Shown: positions 1 to 8,765 of the stretch, in pieces
How positions within the stretch are numbered: position 1 is the stretch's first letter
Layout of the letters: every line of letters starts with the position of its first letter
Assembly (NCBI RefSeq): GCF_000383615.1
Contig: NZ_KB911599.1
Span: forward strand, 48,840-112,839
Source of the DNA: Streptomyces canus 299MFChir4.1
GTDB taxonomy: Bacteria; Actinomycetota; Actinomycetes; Streptomycetales; Streptomycetaceae
Reading direction: 5' to 3'
Length of the DNA stretch: 64,000 nt
Translations under genes and position numbers: made by a program
Notes under the pieces: generated by a model
Database searches by the model: none
The model's input: only the letters and a program-made list of their open reading frames with translations
Told to the model about the DNA's origin: nothing

Positions 1-2018
1 ACACGGACCCGGCGAAGACCCCTGACGCCCCCAGTACGGCCGAGGACTCGCACGACACAGGCACGGCCGAGGGGTCCGAGGACTCCGGGGCGGCCAAGAG
101 CCCGGACGGCCCCGACACGACCGACGGCCCTGACGACCCCGCCGACGGGTCGCCGGACGAGCCGGCCGGGGTCGGTGACGCGCGGCTGCGGGACGCGGTG
201 GCGGCGTGGGTGGCCACGGCGGACGGGGACGGTTCCGGCAAGACCGGGGCCGCGGAGAAGCCCGAGGGCAAGGGCGCCGAGGACGCGTCCGCCACGGACA
301 CCGGGGCGGAGACGGCCGTAGCCGAGGAAACCCCTGCCGACGCCGACGAGCCGGCCCCCTCAGGGGCGCGGGGAACCGCGCGACCCGCCCCCACCGACCC
401 GCGGACCGACGACGAGCCCGGCCGAGCCGCCGTGACCGACAAGGCGCCGACGGACGACGAGCCGGAAGACACGCCCCCCGTCGACCAGCCCACCGCCGTC
501 TTCAAGGCTCCCCGGCCCGCCGTGGACCAGCCCACCACCATGCTGAAGCTCGGCAAGGCCCCCGAGGCCGAGCCGGAGCCCAAGCCGACGCCCAAGCCGA
601 CGCCCAAGCCGGAGGCCGACCCCGAGCGGACGAGCAGGTTCGTCGCACTGAAGGCTCTCGACGAGCCCCGGCCGAAGCCGGACGTGACCGCCGCCGTCCC
701 CCAGGTCGGCCCGGAGCGCACCACGCAGCAGCCCCTGCCGCCGAAGCCGCCCCTCGACCTGCTCGCGGAGCTCACCAACACTCCGCCGCCCCCGCCCAGC
801 CCTCTGCGCACCCTCGGCCGCCGGGTCAAGATCTGGACGCCGATCCTGATCCTGCTGGTCGTGGTGTTTGCGATCGTGCAGTCCGTACGCCCGCTGCCGA
901 ACCCCACGCTCAGCCTCACCGCCGAGGACTCCTACACCTTCGACGGCAGCAAGGCGACTCTCCCCTGGCCCACCCAGGGCCAGGGCTGGATGGACGTCAA
1001 CGGCATCGGCACGATGGGCGACTTCGGCAAGCAGACGCCCGTCGCGATCGGCTCCGTGGCCAAGGCCATGACCGCCTACATCGTCCTCAAGGACCACCCC
1101 CTCAAGTCCGGCGAGGAGGGCGCGAAGATCACCGTCGACGCGCTCGCCGAGAAGGAGGGCGGCTACAACAAGGACGGCGAGTCCACCCTCAACACCGTCA
1201 AGAAGGACGACGTCCTCACCCAGCGGCAGGCGATCGCGGCGATCATGATCCCGTCCGCCAACAACATCGCCCGGCTGCTCGCCCGCTGGGACTCCGGTTC
1301 CGAGGCGGCGTTCATCAAGAAGATGAACGACACCGCCAAGGCACTCGGCATGAAGAGCACGACGTACACCGACGCCTCGGGCCTGAAGGAGTCCACCGTC
1401 TCCACCGCCGAGGACCAGGTGAAGCTCGGCAACGAGCTGGTGAAGATCCCGGCGCTGATGGAGATCACGTCCATGGGTCAGTGGATCGATCCGTCCGGAC
1501 ACAAGTGGTACAACTACAACTATCTGGTCCCTTACAACGGTGCCGTCGGCATCAAGACCGGCACCACCAGCGCCGCCGGCGGCAATCTCCTCTTCGCCGC
1601 CCGCAAGGAGGTCGGCGGGGAGACCGTCACCGTCGTCGGCGCGATCCTCGGCCAGCACAAGGCGCCGATCATCACGACCGTCAACGACGTCAGCAGGGTC
1701 GCGATGCTCGCCGCCCGGGACGAGCTGACCTCGGCGAAGATCCTCAAGAAGGGTGACGTCGTCGGCTATGTGGACGACGGTCTCGGCGGGCACACCCCCG
1801 TCGTGCTGACCAAGGACGTCACCGCCGTCGGCTGGGCCGGCTTCAAGGTGAAGCTGTCCTTCGCCGCCGACGACGTACCGCACACCGCGAAGGCCGGCAC
1901 CAAGGTCGGCACCCTCACCGTCGGTGACGGCGAGGGCGGCGCGGTCAAGGTCCCCGTCACCCTCCAGAAGGACCTGACCGAACCGGGTCTGACCGACAAG
2001 CTGACCCGCGTCGGCTGA
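1..2018 (+). CDS. D-alanyl-D-alanine carboxypeptidase, membrane-anchored (5' partial)
   Basis: Low-molecular-weight penicillin-binding protein, expected to remove the terminal D-Ala from peptidoglycan stem peptides outside the membrane. The reading frame is open from base 3, so the true start lies upstream. All three active-site motifs are present: SVAK with the nucleophilic Ser at 1053-1055, SAN at 1254-1262 and KTG at 1554-1562. A single membrane segment (about 831-887) separates the exported catalytic domain from a long cytoplasmic region rich in Asp, Glu, Pro and Ala. That region has PKPTPKP repeats (579-617) and two VDQPT motifs. It also contains an in-frame stretch resembling a dispersed repeat (378-404). 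A strong hairpin follows the stop. The family call is secure; the linker function is unknown. Confidence 0.9.
   Translation, partial: TDPAKTPDAPSTAEDSHDTGTAEGSEDSGAAKSPDGPDTTDGPDDPADGSPDEPAGVGDARLRDAVAAWVATADGDGSGKTGAAEKPEGKGAEDASATDTGAETAVAEETPADADEPAPSGARGTARPAPTDPRTDDEPGRAAVTDKAPTDDEPEDTPPVDQPTAVFKAPRPAVDQPTTMLKLGKAPEAEPEPKPTPKPTPKPEADPERTSRFVALKALDEPRPKPDVTAAVPQVGPERTTQQPLPPKPPLDLLAELTNTPPPPPSPLRTLGRRVKIWTPILILLVVVFAIVQSVRPLPNPTLSLTAEDSYTFDGSKATLPWPTQGQGWMDVNGIGTMGDFGKQTPVAIGSVAKAMTAYIVLKDHPLKSGEEGAKITVDALAEKEGGYNKDGESTLNTVKKDDVLTQRQAIAAIMIPSANNIARLLARWDSGSEAAFIKKMNDTAKALGMKSTTYTDASGLKESTVSTAEDQVKLGNELVKIPALMEITSMGQWIDPSGHKWYNYNYLVPYNGAVGIKTGTTSAAGGNLLFAARKEVGGETVTVVGAILGQHKAPIITTVNDVSRVAMLAARDELTSAKILKKGDVVGYVDDGLGGHTPVVLTKDVTAVGWAGFKVKLSFAADDVPHTAKAGTKVGTLTVGDGEGGAVKVPVTLQKDLTEPGLTDKLTRVG
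378..404 (+). repeat. Dispersed-repeat-like segment inside the carboxypeptidase linker
   Basis: These 27 bases match the reverse complement of 4036-4062 at 23 of 27 positions. The other copy is intergenic, next to a palindrome, in a context typical of repeats scattered through Streptomyces genomes. Here the segment is in frame and codes part of the low-complexity linker. Confidence 0.55.
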
Positions 2019-2039
2019 TCTGCTGAACGGGACGGACGC

Positions 2040-2095
2040 AGCACGCGGCCCGCAGGCCGGACCCCGCCGGGGTTCCGGACGGCGGGCCGCGTGCT
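2040..2095 (+). terminator. Strong hairpin after the carboxypeptidase gene
   Basis: A perfect 14-bp inverted repeat (2040-2053 and 2082-2095) starts 22 bases past the stop codon. A second partial stem (ccggacccc / ggggttccgg) lies inside the loop. There is no T-run, which is normal in Streptomyces. It separates the carboxypeptidase from the next gene on the same strand. Confidence 0.75.
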
Positions 2096-2173
2096 AGCGT
2101 CACGAACCGGGGCAGGTCGACGCTGGGGCGCGGCCGAGAAATGAAGACGGGACACCACGGGGAGTGCCTTCAG

Positions 2174-4027
2174 GTGGCCACTGCGGAGCCGACAAGCGCC
2201 GACGACACCGACCCGGGCCCGGGTACCGGCCCGCGAATACGCGTGCCCGCAGACCTTGAGACCGGGCCCGGCAGCTCCCCCGCGGGCATGAGGGGCAGGG
2301 CCCGGGGCGCTCTCCTCGCGCTGCGCGAGCGCCTGCTGCGCCACCCCGTCCTCTCCATGACCGCGCTCTCCGGCGTCCTCCACATCGTCTGGTTCTTCAC
2401 GTTCGCGAACAGCGGCGGGGACCTCGCGGCGCAGGACGCGTGGGCCGAGTTCGTCGGCCGGCACCCGGACTCCGCGTACAACCTGGCCTGGTACGGCGGC
2501 ATGCACCCGGTGTCGTACAGCATCGTCTCGCCGTACCTGATGTCGGTCCTCGGCGTCCGTACGACGATGATGCTGGCCGGGACCGTCTCGGCCGGTCTGC
2601 TGACGCTGGTGCTGATCCGCAGCCGGTCGGTGAAGAACCCGCTGTGGGCCTCGCTGGCGGGTGTGTACGCCTTCCTGTGCAACGCGGCCTCGGGCCGGGT
2701 GACCTTCGGGCTCGGCACGGTGTTCGCGCTCGGCGCGGTCGCCGTCGTCTTCTGCTGGCCGCACCGCTGGCGCTACAAACGCTGGGCCAAGGCCGCCTGC
2801 GCAGCCCCGCTCGCCGCGCTCGCGACCATGGCCTCACCCGTCGCCGGCCTGTTCGTGGGCCTGGTGGCGGTCGCCCTCTTCCTGCAGAAACGGCGTCCGG
2901 GCGCCTGGGCGCTGGGCCTCGCGCCCACGGCCGTCGTCGCGCTGTCCGCCTGGCTCTTCCCGTTCGCCGGCACCCAGCCGATGAAGATCGCCTCGGTGCT
3001 GCTGCCGCTGGCGTACGGCGTCCTGGTCTTCCTCCTGGTCCCGCGCGAGTGGACGACGGTCCGGATCACCGCCGGGGTGTACAGCCTCTCGGTCGTCCTG
3101 GTCTGGCTGGTGAGCTCCCAGATCGGCTCCAACATCTCGCGCCTGTCGATGCTGTTCGCGGGGGTGGCCCTGGCGGCCGCGCTGCCGTTCACGGTGCCGC
3201 GCTCCCGCAAGTGGTACGCCACCGTCATCGCCTTCGCCGGCTTCACCACCTGGATCGGCTTCAAGTCCGTCGACGACGTCGTCCACACCACCCCCACGGC
3301 GTCCTGGGCACGGGAGCTCGCCCCCCTCGTCAACGAGCTCCAGGAGGTCGGCGCCGAGAAGGGCCGCGTCGAGGTCGTACCGGCCGCCTCCCACCGCGAG
3401 GCGTCCGCGCTCGCGCCGTACGTCAACCTCGCCCGGGGCTGGAACCGGCAGGCCGACATGGAGCGCAACCCGCTCTTCTACGACGACACCCTGAACTCCG
3501 CGAACTACCACGAGTGGCTCCAGCGCTGGGCCGTGCACTTCGTGGTCGTGCCCAAGGACGAGCCCGACGGGGACGGGGGCGAGCGGGAGCGGGAGCTGGT
3601 CCAGCGCGGGATGCCGTATCTGAAGCAGATCTGGGGCGACGCGAACTGGCAGCTCTTCCGGGTGACCGACCCGGCACCGCTGGCCTCCCCGAACACGGTC
3701 GTCGACCGTGCCGCGCAGGGTGAGATGACCATGAGGGTGAAGAAGGCCGGGCGGATTCTGATCCGGATCCCGTACTCGCCGTGGCTGTCGATCGTCGACG
3801 CGGAGGGCAAGAAGCTGCAGGCTCCGCAGGAGACGGAGGCGTCGAAGAACCGGGAAGACGGGGAACCGAAGGTCTTCGACAACGTCAACGGGTGTCTGAT
3901 GGAGACGCCGGAGGATGCGGACGGGGACAAGTGGACGATGCTGCTGGCGCCCAAGGCGGGGACGTATCGGTTGGCGGCGCCGTACACCGTGCCGCGCGGG
4001 ACGCCTTGTCCGGATGAGTTGAAGTAG
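2174..4027 (+). CDS. Polytopic membrane protein, possibly a GT-C-type glycosyltransferase
   Basis: About 617 residues with roughly ten or eleven hydrophobic segments in the first 400 residues, then a soluble C-terminal domain of about 200 residues. Start chosen at GTG 2174 because GGGAG ends about 9 bases upstream; ATG 2141 is also in frame but has a poorer ribosome site. After the first membrane helix there is an extracellular loop with AQDAWAEF and WYGGMHPVSYS. The C-terminal part has RGWNRQ and FYDDTLN. This layout fits GT-C glycosyltransferases or YfhO-like proteins better than an MFS carrier, the label such proteins often receive. Substrate unknown. It may use lipid-linked sugars at the cell surface. 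Confidence 0.75.
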   Translation: MATAEPTSADDTDPGPGTGPRIRVPADLETGPGSSPAGMRGRARGALLALRERLLRHPVLSMTALSGVLHIVWFFTFANSGGDLAAQDAWAEFVGRHPDSAYNLAWYGGMHPVSYSIVSPYLMSVLGVRTTMMLAGTVSAGLLTLVLIRSRSVKNPLWASLAGVYAFLCNAASGRVTFGLGTVFALGAVAVVFCWPHRWRYKRWAKAACAAPLAALATMASPVAGLFVGLVAVALFLQKRRPGAWALGLAPTAVVALSAWLFPFAGTQPMKIASVLLPLAYGVLVFLLVPREWTTVRITAGVYSLSVVLVWLVSSQIGSNISRLSMLFAGVALAAALPFTVPRSRKWYATVIAFAGFTTWIGFKSVDDVVHTTPTASWARELAPLVNELQEVGAEKGRVEVVPAASHREASALAPYVNLARGWNRQADMERNPLFYDDTLNSANYHEWLQRWAVHFVVVPKDEPDGDGGERERELVQRGMPYLKQIWGDANWQLFRVTDPAPLASPNTVVDRAAQGEMTMRVKKAGRILIRIPYSPWLSIVDAEGKKLQAPQETEASKNREDGEPKVFDNVNGCLMETPEDADGDKWTMLLAPKAGTYRLAAPYTVPRGTPCPDELK

Positions 4028-4035
4028 TTTCGCGG

Positions 4036-4111
4036 CTGCGGGCCGGTGGGGGCTTGTCGCGCCCACGCGGCGGAGCCGCATATCGGCACGGCCCCGCGCC
4101 CCTTAAGGGGC
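4036..4111. repeat. Dispersed intergenic repeat with palindrome, between convergent genes
   Basis: Bases 4036-4062 are the inverted counterpart of the 378-404 segment. The stretch ends in a perfect 14-bp palindrome GCCCCTTAAGGGGC (4098-4111) that abuts the stop codon of the minus-strand gene. It may also act as a bidirectional terminator for the two convergent genes. Confidence 0.55.
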
Positions 4112-4939
4112 TTACCGCAGCCGGTCCACGTATGTGTCCGTGCCCGGGACTGTCGGGATGAAAGGCGCCAACAGCTCGCGGCGGCCCGTCACCGGCTCTT
4201 CCAGGTCCGTGAAATGCGGGTCCCAACACTCGCGCGGATCCCTCTCCAGGAACCACAGCAGCGTCACCCGGGTGTCCACCCCCTCCACCTGCTTCACGTA
4301 CGTCATGCGGTCGCCCGGCAAGGGGGTCGGGCGGAACACGGTCACCATGGCCGCCGGGGAGCCCGCCACGCGCTTCGGGACGTGGCGGGAGAGCAGCCAC
4401 TCCAGCAACTCCGCCCGCTGCTCCGGGGATTCCGCGTCGATGACCTCCAGCACCAGCCCGGCGTACGGGTGGTCCAGGGCGTGGAAGTCCCTCGGGCCCG
4501 CCGCTCCGTCGCGGTAGACCGTGGACTCGTGGTCCTGGAACGCCGTGAAGACGTGGGTGCGGTCGCGGTAGACGCGGGCGTCGCGGTTGAGGCGTTTGTT
4601 GATGGCCACCGTCCACTTCATGTGGTCGTCGTAGCGGCCGTCGGTGACCCAGTAGGTGGAGAGATAGCAGCCGGCCGTCACCGGCTGGGCCACCGCCGAC
4701 TTCTCCGGGACGCGCAGGAGTTGCAGGTCCCGGGTGGCCACCCAGCGGCGGCCGGCGAACATCCAGGGCATGGCCATCGCGCCGGCGTAGTAGTGGTCGT
4801 CCTCGTACCAGCGGTTGTAGGCGTACTCGTGGCCGGGATGCGGTTCGACCATGGTGATCAGCGCGTGCCCGGGATGGACTCCGTAGGGCCCTGTGGCGGC
4901 CAGTTCGGCGTACGTCTCGCTGTGGGTCTCTTCTGACAT
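4112..4939 (-). CDS. Conserved protein of unknown function, candidate regulon member
   Basis: A soluble protein of 275 residues with no signal peptide or membrane segment. I do not recognise a named domain. It is rich in Tyr, Trp and His (AYNRWYEDDHYYAGAM near residue 40), which is reminiscent of ferredoxin-like alpha/beta-barrel (EthD/Dabb-type) enzymes, but that is only an impression. The start is ATG 4939 with GGAGGG about 9 bases upstream. The gene is divergent from an SDR gene, and the CTGAC-N5-GTCAG operator (4973-4987) lies between them. A catabolic role is inferred from that shared operator. Confidence 0.75.
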   Translation of the reverse strand: MSEETHSETYAELAATGPYGVHPGHALITMVEPHPGHEYAYNRWYEDDHYYAGAMAMPWMFAGRRWVATRDLQLLRVPEKSAVAQPVTAGCYLSTYWVTDGRYDDHMKWTVAINKRLNRDARVYRDRTHVFTAFQDHESTVYRDGAAGPRDFHALDHPYAGLVLEVIDAESPEQRAELLEWLLSRHVPKRVAGSPAAMVTVFRPTPLPGDRMTYVKQVEGVDTRVTLLWFLERDPRECWDPHFTDLEEPVTGRRELLAPFIPTVPGTDTYVDRLR

Positions 4940-4972
4940 CGGACCTTCCCTCCTCCAGCGCTCGCCCATACT

Positions 4973-4987
4973 CTGACGCTCCGTCAG
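4973..4987. promoter_or_regulatory. Candidate regulon operator, site 1
   Basis: CTGACGCTCCGTCAG, a 6-bp perfect inverted repeat around a 3-base centre. It lies between the divergent starts at 4939 (minus) and 5037 (plus). Nine similar sites occur in the window. Confidence 0.75.
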
Positions 4988-5036
4988 ATAATGCGCCAGA
5001 GCCAGGAACCAGGCAGGAATCAGGGAGGCCGCCGGT

Positions 5037-5825
5037 ATGTCACTTCTCTCCGGGAAGACCGTCGTCGTGTCGGGAGTCGGTGCGGGGCTCGGGCACCAGG
5101 TGGCCGCGGCCGTCGTACGGGACGGCGGGAACGCCGTGCTGGGGGCGCGGACCGAGGCGAACCTCGCGAAGAGCGCCGCGGAGATCGATCCGGACGGGGC
5201 GCACACCGCGTACCGCTCGACGGACATCACCGACGAGCAACAGTGCGCCGCGCTCGCCGAGTTGGCGGTGGAGCGGTTCGGGCGGCTGGACGCGGTGGTG
5301 CAGGTGGCCGCGTGGGACAGCTACTTCGGCGGGCTGGAGGACGCGGACTTCGCGAGCTGGCAGTCGGTCATCGACGTGAACCTGCTGGGGTCGCTGCGGA
5401 TGACCAGGGCATGCCTGGCAGGGCTGCGGGCGGCGGGCGGCGGGTCGGTGGTGTTCGTCGGGACGCAGTCGGCCGTGGCCGCCCCCTCGCAGGTGCGCCA
5501 GGCCGCGTACGCCGCCTCGAAGGGGGCGCTGACCAGCGCGATGTACTCGCTGGCGCGGGAGCTCGGGCCGGACCGGATCCGGGTCAACACCGTGCTGCCG
5601 GGCTGGATGTGGGGGCCGCCGGTGCAGGCGTACGTGCAGTTCACGGCTCATACGGAGAAGGTGCCGGAGGCGGACGTGCTCAAGCGGCTCACCGACCGGA
5701 TGGCGCTGCCCGAGCTCGCGACCGACGGGGACGTGGCGGACGCGACGGTGTTCCTGGCCTCGGACCGGGCGCGGGCGATCACCGGGCAGTCGTTGCTGGT
5801 CAACGCCGGGGAGTTGATGCGGTGA
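5037..5825 (+). CDS. SDR family NAD(P)-dependent oxidoreductase
   Basis: A classical short-chain dehydrogenase/reductase of 262 residues, likely interconverting an alcohol and a ketone on a catabolic intermediate. The nucleotide-binding glycine motif is GVGAGLG (residues 13-19), N115 sits in VNLLG, and the catalytic set is S145, Y158 and K162 (YAASK). The start is ATG 5037 with GGGAGG 8 bases upstream. The gene is divergent from the unknown gene at 4112-4939 and shares its operator. The symporter gene follows after 126 bases on the same strand. Substrate unknown. Confidence 0.9.
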   Translation: MSLLSGKTVVVSGVGAGLGHQVAAAVVRDGGNAVLGARTEANLAKSAAEIDPDGAHTAYRSTDITDEQQCAALAELAVERFGRLDAVVQVAAWDSYFGGLEDADFASWQSVIDVNLLGSLRMTRACLAGLRAAGGGSVVFVGTQSAVAAPSQVRQAAYAASKGALTSAMYSLARELGPDRIRVNTVLPGWMWGPPVQAYVQFTAHTEKVPEADVLKRLTDRMALPELATDGDVADATVFLASDRARAITGQSLLVNAGELMR

Positions 5826-5951
5826 GTTCATGTAGGTGAACGCAGGCCATCATCTCGAATACTTTTACCTCCCCTTGACCCTACACCAGCTTGTCGTGTC
5901 CACGCGGTGGCGCCCACGATGAGCGCCGGGCTGAACCCTGGGAGGGCGCAT

Positions 5952-7532
5952 ATGAACGGTCTCGACTGGGCCGTGCTCATCGGCTATTTCGGCGTGATGG
6001 TCGCGATCGGCGTCTGGTCGCACAAACGCGTGGACGACGTCAGTGACTTCTTCACCGCCGGCGGCAAGATGCCCTGGTGGCTGTCCGGCATCTCGCACCA
6101 CATGTCGGGCTACAGCGCGGTGATGTTCACCGGGTACGCGGGCATCGCCTACACCTACGGCGTCACCTCCTTCGTCACCTGGTCCTTCCCCATCGCCCTC
6201 GGCATCGCGATCGGCTCGAAGCTGTTCGCGCCGCGCATCAACCGGCTGCGCTCACGACTCCATGTGGCGTCCCCGCTCGAATACCTCAAGAACCGCTACG
6301 ACCTGAAGACCCAGCAGGCGCTGGCCTGGTCCGGCATGCTGCTGAAGATCGTGGACGTCGGCGCCAAGTGGGCCGCCATCGCGACCCTGTTGTCGGTCTT
6401 CACCGGGATCTCGCTCAACCAGGGCATCCTGATCACCGGCGCCATCACGGCCGTCTACTGCACGATCGGCGGCCTGTGGGCCGACGCGCTCACCGAGTTG
6501 GGCCAGTTCGTCATCCAACTCCTCGCCGGTGTCGCGATGTTCGTCGCCGTCGTCCTCAAACTCAACGACAAGGGCATCGGCTTCTTCGGCGCCTGGGACG
6601 AGCCGGAGCTCCAGGGTCACGGAGAGCCGCTGGTGGGGCCGTACGGAACGGTCTTCCTGCTCGCCTTCCTCTTCATCAAGCTCTTCGAGTACAACGGCGG
6701 CATGCTCAACCAGGCCCAGCGCTACATGGCCACGGCCAACGCGCACCAGGCCGAGCGCTCGGCCCGCCTGTCGGCGATCCTGTGGCTGGTGTGGCCGGTC
6801 GTCCTCTTCTTCCCCATGTGGATGTCGCCGCTGCTTGTCCACTCGCAGAAGCCCGACGGCTCGGACTCCTACGGCCTGATGACCGAACAGCTGCTGCCGC
6901 ACGGCCTGTTGGGCCTGGTCATCGTCGGCTTCTTCTCGCACACCATGGCCATGTGCTCCTCCGACGCCAACGCGATCGCGGCCGTCTTCACCCGGGACTG
7001 CGCACCGGTGGTGTGGCGCAGGGCGCGCAGCTGGAACCAGGGGCAGGGTCTCAGGGTCGCCCGCATCACGACCGTCGTCTTCCTCGGCCTGTCGATGGCG
7101 GCGGCGACCCAGGTCAACTCCCCCGCGTTCAAGGACATCATCACCGTCGTGATCAAGTGGGTGGCCGGACTCATGGGCCCGATGGCCATCCCGATGATGC
7201 TCGGCCTGCTCCGCCCGTTCCGCCGCTCAGGACCGACCGCCGCGCTCACCAGCTGGTCGATGGGTCTGCTCGCCTTCTGGCTGGTCAACTACCCGATCAA
7301 CTGGAACGTCGACGGCGGTGTCCCGCTCCAGTACCAGGTCTCGATCCCGCTGGCCGTCTCCCTGGTCCTCTACATCCTCATCGGCTTCATCAAGCCCGAG
7401 GACACCCCGGAGCGTCTCGCGATCATCGAGAAGATCAACACCGACGGGGACGGCGACGGGGCGGCCGCCGCGGCGATCCCCACTCCGGCGGGCGGTGTGC
7501 AGGACGTGATCGGTACGAAGGTGAAGGACTAA
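5952..7532 (+). CDS. Sodium:solute symporter family protein
   Basis: A 526-residue membrane carrier of the sodium/solute symporter family, with about 13 to 14 hydrophobic segments from residue 5 onward. The early segment DFFTAGGKMPWWLSGISHHM is the usual signature near the first sodium-site helix. Start chosen at ATG 5952, with GGGAGG (5940-5945) 6 bases upstream; an in-frame ATG at 5907 has no ribosome site. The tail is short and charged. Related members carry sugars, carboxylates or other small solutes, and the sequence does not settle the substrate. It follows the SDR gene and may serve the same catabolic system, but no operator copy lies directly upstream. Confidence 0.9.
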   Translation: MNGLDWAVLIGYFGVMVAIGVWSHKRVDDVSDFFTAGGKMPWWLSGISHHMSGYSAVMFTGYAGIAYTYGVTSFVTWSFPIALGIAIGSKLFAPRINRLRSRLHVASPLEYLKNRYDLKTQQALAWSGMLLKIVDVGAKWAAIATLLSVFTGISLNQGILITGAITAVYCTIGGLWADALTELGQFVIQLLAGVAMFVAVVLKLNDKGIGFFGAWDEPELQGHGEPLVGPYGTVFLLAFLFIKLFEYNGGMLNQAQRYMATANAHQAERSARLSAILWLVWPVVLFFPMWMSPLLVHSQKPDGSDSYGLMTEQLLPHGLLGLVIVGFFSHTMAMCSSDANAIAAVFTRDCAPVVWRRARSWNQGQGLRVARITTVVFLGLSMAAATQVNSPAFKDIITVVIKWVAGLMGPMAIPMMLGLLRPFRRSGPTAALTSWSMGLLAFWLVNYPINWNVDGGVPLQYQVSIPLAVSLVLYILIGFIKPEDTPERLAIIEKINTDGDGDGAAAAAIPTPAGGVQDVIGTKVKD

Positions 7533-7542
7533 CTCTCCCTAT

Positions 7543-7578
7543 TGGACTGACTACTGGACTGACTCATGGACTGATCTA
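7543..7578. repeat. Three 12-bp tandem repeats between convergent genes
   Basis: Three successive 12-base units, tggactgactac, tggactgactca and tggactgatcta. They fill the gap after the symporter and run into the stop codon of the minus-strand gene (7576-7578). Confidence 0.8.
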
Positions 7579-8694
7579 CGCCCTCGGATAGCGGACCAGC
7601 CACCCCGGCGACGCACCCCCGGGCCCGTGCAGCGCGGGCCCCTGGGTCATCTCCATCGCGAAGTCGTCGGCGAGTTCCAGCAGTGTGGGACGGCCCTCCA
7701 GCTCGGCCAGCCAGGCCGGCGGGAGGGCCGTCTCGCCGTGCAGGGCGCCGAGCAGGCCGCCGGTGAGGGCGCCGGCCGCGGCGGAGGGGCCGTCGTGGTT
7801 CACGGCGAGGCACAGACCGTGCCGTACGTCCTCCCCGACCAGCGCGCAGTACACGGCGGCCGACAGCAGCCCGTCCGCCGAACCGTCGGCGGCGAGCTCC
7901 TCCACCCGCGCCGGCGTGGGCATCCCCTGCCGTACGGCACCCAGCGCGTGCTGGAGCGCGTCCGACACCGGCTCGTGCCCGGGCCGCGCCGCCAGCAGCG
8001 CGAGCGCCCGCTGCACGGCCCCGTCCAGGCTGTCGCCGAGGGCCAGCGCGTGCACGATCACGGCGTACGCGCCCGCCGACAGATAGGCGACGGGATGCCC
8101 GTGGGTCTGCGCGGCGCACTCCACGGCCAGCTGCACGACGAGCTGCGGCTCCCATCCGACGAGCAGCCCGAAGGGCGCGGAACGGGCGGTGGCCTCGGGC
8201 CCGAGCTCGTTCGGGTTCTTGGGCGACTCCAGCGTCCCCATGGTGTCGTCGCCGAACCCGATGAGCAGGGACCGGGTCGGGTCGCGGCGGGCGTACAGCC
8301 ACTCCTCCCGGGCCAGCCAGCCGTCCTCCTTGCGCCGCTCGTCGGGACCCCAGTCGCGCTGGGTGGCCGCCCAGCGCAGATACGCCCGGTGCAGGTCGGT
8401 GGGCGGATGCCAGGCACCGGTGTCCCGGCGCACCTGGGCCCGGATGAGCCCGTCCACGGTGAACAGGCTGAGCTGGGTGAGATGAGTGACGGCGCCGCGC
8501 CGGCCGTACCCGAACGCGAGGTCCACGAGCCCCTCGGCGCCGTACGCCTCCCGGATCTCGTCCAGTCCGAGCCCGTCGACCGGCGCACCCAGCGCGTCCC
8601 CCACGGCCACCCCGAGGAGCGTCCCGCGCACCCGGCTCCGGAAGTCCTGCTGCTCGGCACGCCCCCAGACGACGGCCCCGGCTGTCGCACCCAC
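7576..8694 (-). CDS. ADP-ribosylglycohydrolase-fold protein, metal sites degenerate
   Basis: About 372 residues with the overall pattern of the ADP-ribosyl-(dinitrogen reductase) hydrolase family, including LLGVAVGDALGAP near the N-terminus. Active members bind two Mg2+ through a TDDT motif and a late D-x-D motif. Here the corresponding segments read THLT (residues 70-73) and NHDGPS (about 299-304), so most metal-ligand aspartates are gone. It is probably inactive or altered and may bind ADP-ribose or a modified protein instead. Start chosen at GTG 8694, with GGGAGG 5 bases upstream; TTG 8697 is also possible. It is downstream of the TPR-ATPase gene on the same strand. Confidence 0.8.
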   Translation of the reverse strand: MGATAGAVVWGRAEQQDFRSRVRGTLLGVAVGDALGAPVDGLGLDEIREAYGAEGLVDLAFGYGRRGAVTHLTQLSLFTVDGLIRAQVRRDTGAWHPPTDLHRAYLRWAATQRDWGPDERRKEDGWLAREEWLYARRDPTRSLLIGFGDDTMGTLESPKNPNELGPEATARSAPFGLLVGWEPQLVVQLAVECAAQTHGHPVAYLSAGAYAVIVHALALGDSLDGAVQRALALLAARPGHEPVSDALQHALGAVRQGMPTPARVEELAADGSADGLLSAAVYCALVGEDVRHGLCLAVNHDGPSAAAGALTGGLLGALHGETALPPAWLAELEGRPTLLELADDFAMEMTQGPALHGPGGASPGWLVRYPRA

Positions 8695-8765
8695 CAAGAC
8701 CTCCCGTGGCGACCGTCCGTATGTACGACGCTCAGCACTGTAATCGACGGGGAGTGCGGGGTTCA

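Noticed and set aside
360..1883. Long open frame on the minus strand opposite the carboxypeptidase gene
   Set aside because: High-GC DNA leaves long antisense frames. The plus-strand frame has all catalytic motifs; the antisense protein has none.
5875..5880. TTGACC as a -35 element before the symporter gene
   Set aside because: No acceptable -10 hexamer lies 16-19 bases downstream.
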